7,039 nucleotides of DNA, from positions 1 through 7,039 of the forward strand of contig JAHFAK010000052.1 of the NCBI GenBank assembly GCA_023250585.1, written 5' to 3'. The position numbers were made by a program, and so were the translations under genes. The stretch is from Deltaproteobacteria bacterium (GTDB lineage Bacteria > Bdellovibrionota_F > JAHFAK01). Numbering within the stretch: the stretch's first letter is position 1; each line of letters begins with the position of its first letter. Positions 6,595 to 7,039 of the stretch are shown one piece after another. The notes beneath the pieces were generated by a model. The model ran no database searches, was not told the DNA's origin, and saw only the letters and a list, made by a program, of their open reading frames with translations.

Positions 6595-6623
6595 TTGACG
6601 GAATGGATTCTTTTATTTAACAT
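6595..6623 (+). promoter_or_regulatory. Putative promoter of the DUF192 gene, leaderless
   Basis: A -35 TTGACG (6595-6600, 5 of 6 matches) and a -10 TAACAT (6618-6623, 4 of 6) are separated by exactly 17 bp. Six bases follow before the ATG at 6630, so the expected transcription start is the A of the start codon. No Shine-Dalgarno sequence is present, which agrees with a leaderless message. Confidence 0.5.
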
Positions 6624-6629
6624 ATCTTT

Positions 6630-7039
6630 ATGGAGTTTGTAACTACAACACTTGTCCATTATTTTCCTGTTCTTGTTTTTACCTATATTTTTTATATCCT
6701 TTTTATCCAAAATATTCGTAAGAAAAAATATACGAAAGTTGAAAATAAACGATTAGAAAAAATTGTAATTTCAAAGCTTGCATGTGCATTTAGCTTATCT
6801 GAAAGATTAACAGGTCTTTTAAACCATTATAATTTACCTACTGATGAAGCGCTTTTGATTCAGCCTGCTTGTCGCGTGCATACAAAAGGCATGAAATTTC
6901 CCATTGATATTATTTGTATCGATACATTGAATATTGTCATAGGGATCCTAGAAAACGTGCCACCAGAAGAAAATACACGCATTTTTCCAAAAAAGCAGTA
7001 TAGCGTAAAAGGAACAAGAAAAGTACTCGAACTTGCTTC
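6630..7039 (+). CDS. DUF192 family protein with N-terminal membrane segment (3' end cut off)
   Basis: The first 136 residues of a DUF192 (COG1430-type) protein are visible. One hydrophobic segment (about 8-26, rich in Phe, Tyr, Val and Ile) is followed at once by the basic RKKK (30-33). Next comes a polar linker and the DUF192 core from about residue 50, with RLTGLL (59-64), the signature ACRVHTKGMKFPIDIICID (80-98), and near the cut end YSVKGTRKVLEL, matching the family's closing Leu-Glu-Leu motif. The family has no settled biochemical function. The basic residues after the helix predict an N-out, C-in anchor, or the segment may be an uncleaved signal. An in-frame TAA at 6618-6620 with no other usable start codon after it fixes the ATG. 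Only a few residues of the domain are missing. It is divergent from the tRNA and has no visible link to the Rhs gene. Confidence 0.85.
   Translation, partial: MEFVTTTLVHYFPVLVFTYIFYILFIQNIRKKKYTKVENKRLEKIVISKLACAFSLSERLTGLLNHYNLPTDEALLIQPACRVHTKGMKFPIDIICIDTLNIVIGILENVPPEENTRIFPKKQYSVKGTRKVLELA

Noticed and set aside
1-7039. CRISPR array, transposase or phage genes
   Set aside because: No regularly spaced repeats and no transposase, integrase or phage structural motifs were seen in any frame. The periodicity in 2250-5060 is the protein-level YD repeat.

Overview
The window is an AT-rich bacterial segment. From left to right it holds the N-terminal part of a serine/threonine protein kinase (minus), a 323-bp gap containing a pair of palindromic repeat units, a small cyclic-nucleotide-binding protein (minus), a 4.8-kb Rhs/YD-repeat gene (plus), a long near-perfect hairpin, a tRNA-Leu(CAA) gene (minus) and the N-terminal part of a DUF192 protein (plus). 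The Sec signal peptide on the Rhs protein and the HRDxSPxN-type kinase suggest a Gram-negative-like or candidate-phylum lineage with complex signalling, perhaps Deltaproteobacteria/Myxococcota-like. This taxonomic guess is weak because no phylogenetic marker protein is present.

Left part (1-1566): the kinase and the cyclic-nucleotide-binding protein lie in the same direction but are separated by a gap with its own repeats, so they are probably separate transcripts. Both are signalling proteins. The cyclic-nucleotide protein lacks a DNA-binding domain and ends in an Hx3Cx2C motif like that of zf-HC2/anti-sigma zinc fingers. Its start faces the Rhs gene across a 69-bp divergent region packed with palindromes and an 8-bp direct repeat.

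Centre (1567-6327): one intact 1586-residue Rhs protein has a signal peptide, an N-terminal DUF6531-like segment, about 900 residues of YD repeats, a canonical Rhs core ending in DPLGL, and a 280-residue C-terminal tail that I do not recognise. No immunity gene follows it.

Right part (6326-7039): a 38-bp perfect inverted repeat begins inside the Rhs stop codon. It separates the Rhs gene from a convergently oriented tRNA-Leu gene. Between the tRNA and the DUF192 gene, a 12-bp palindrome supplies TTGAC-type -35 elements on both strands. The DUF192 promoter spacing places the transcript start at the ATG, and the kinase gene also appears leaderless or nearly so.

The most noteworthy items are the Rhs tail of unknown function without a partner gene, the giant hairpin at the Rhs stop codon, the possible cNMP-domain/zinc-motif fusion, and the palindrome pair with compensatory changes.
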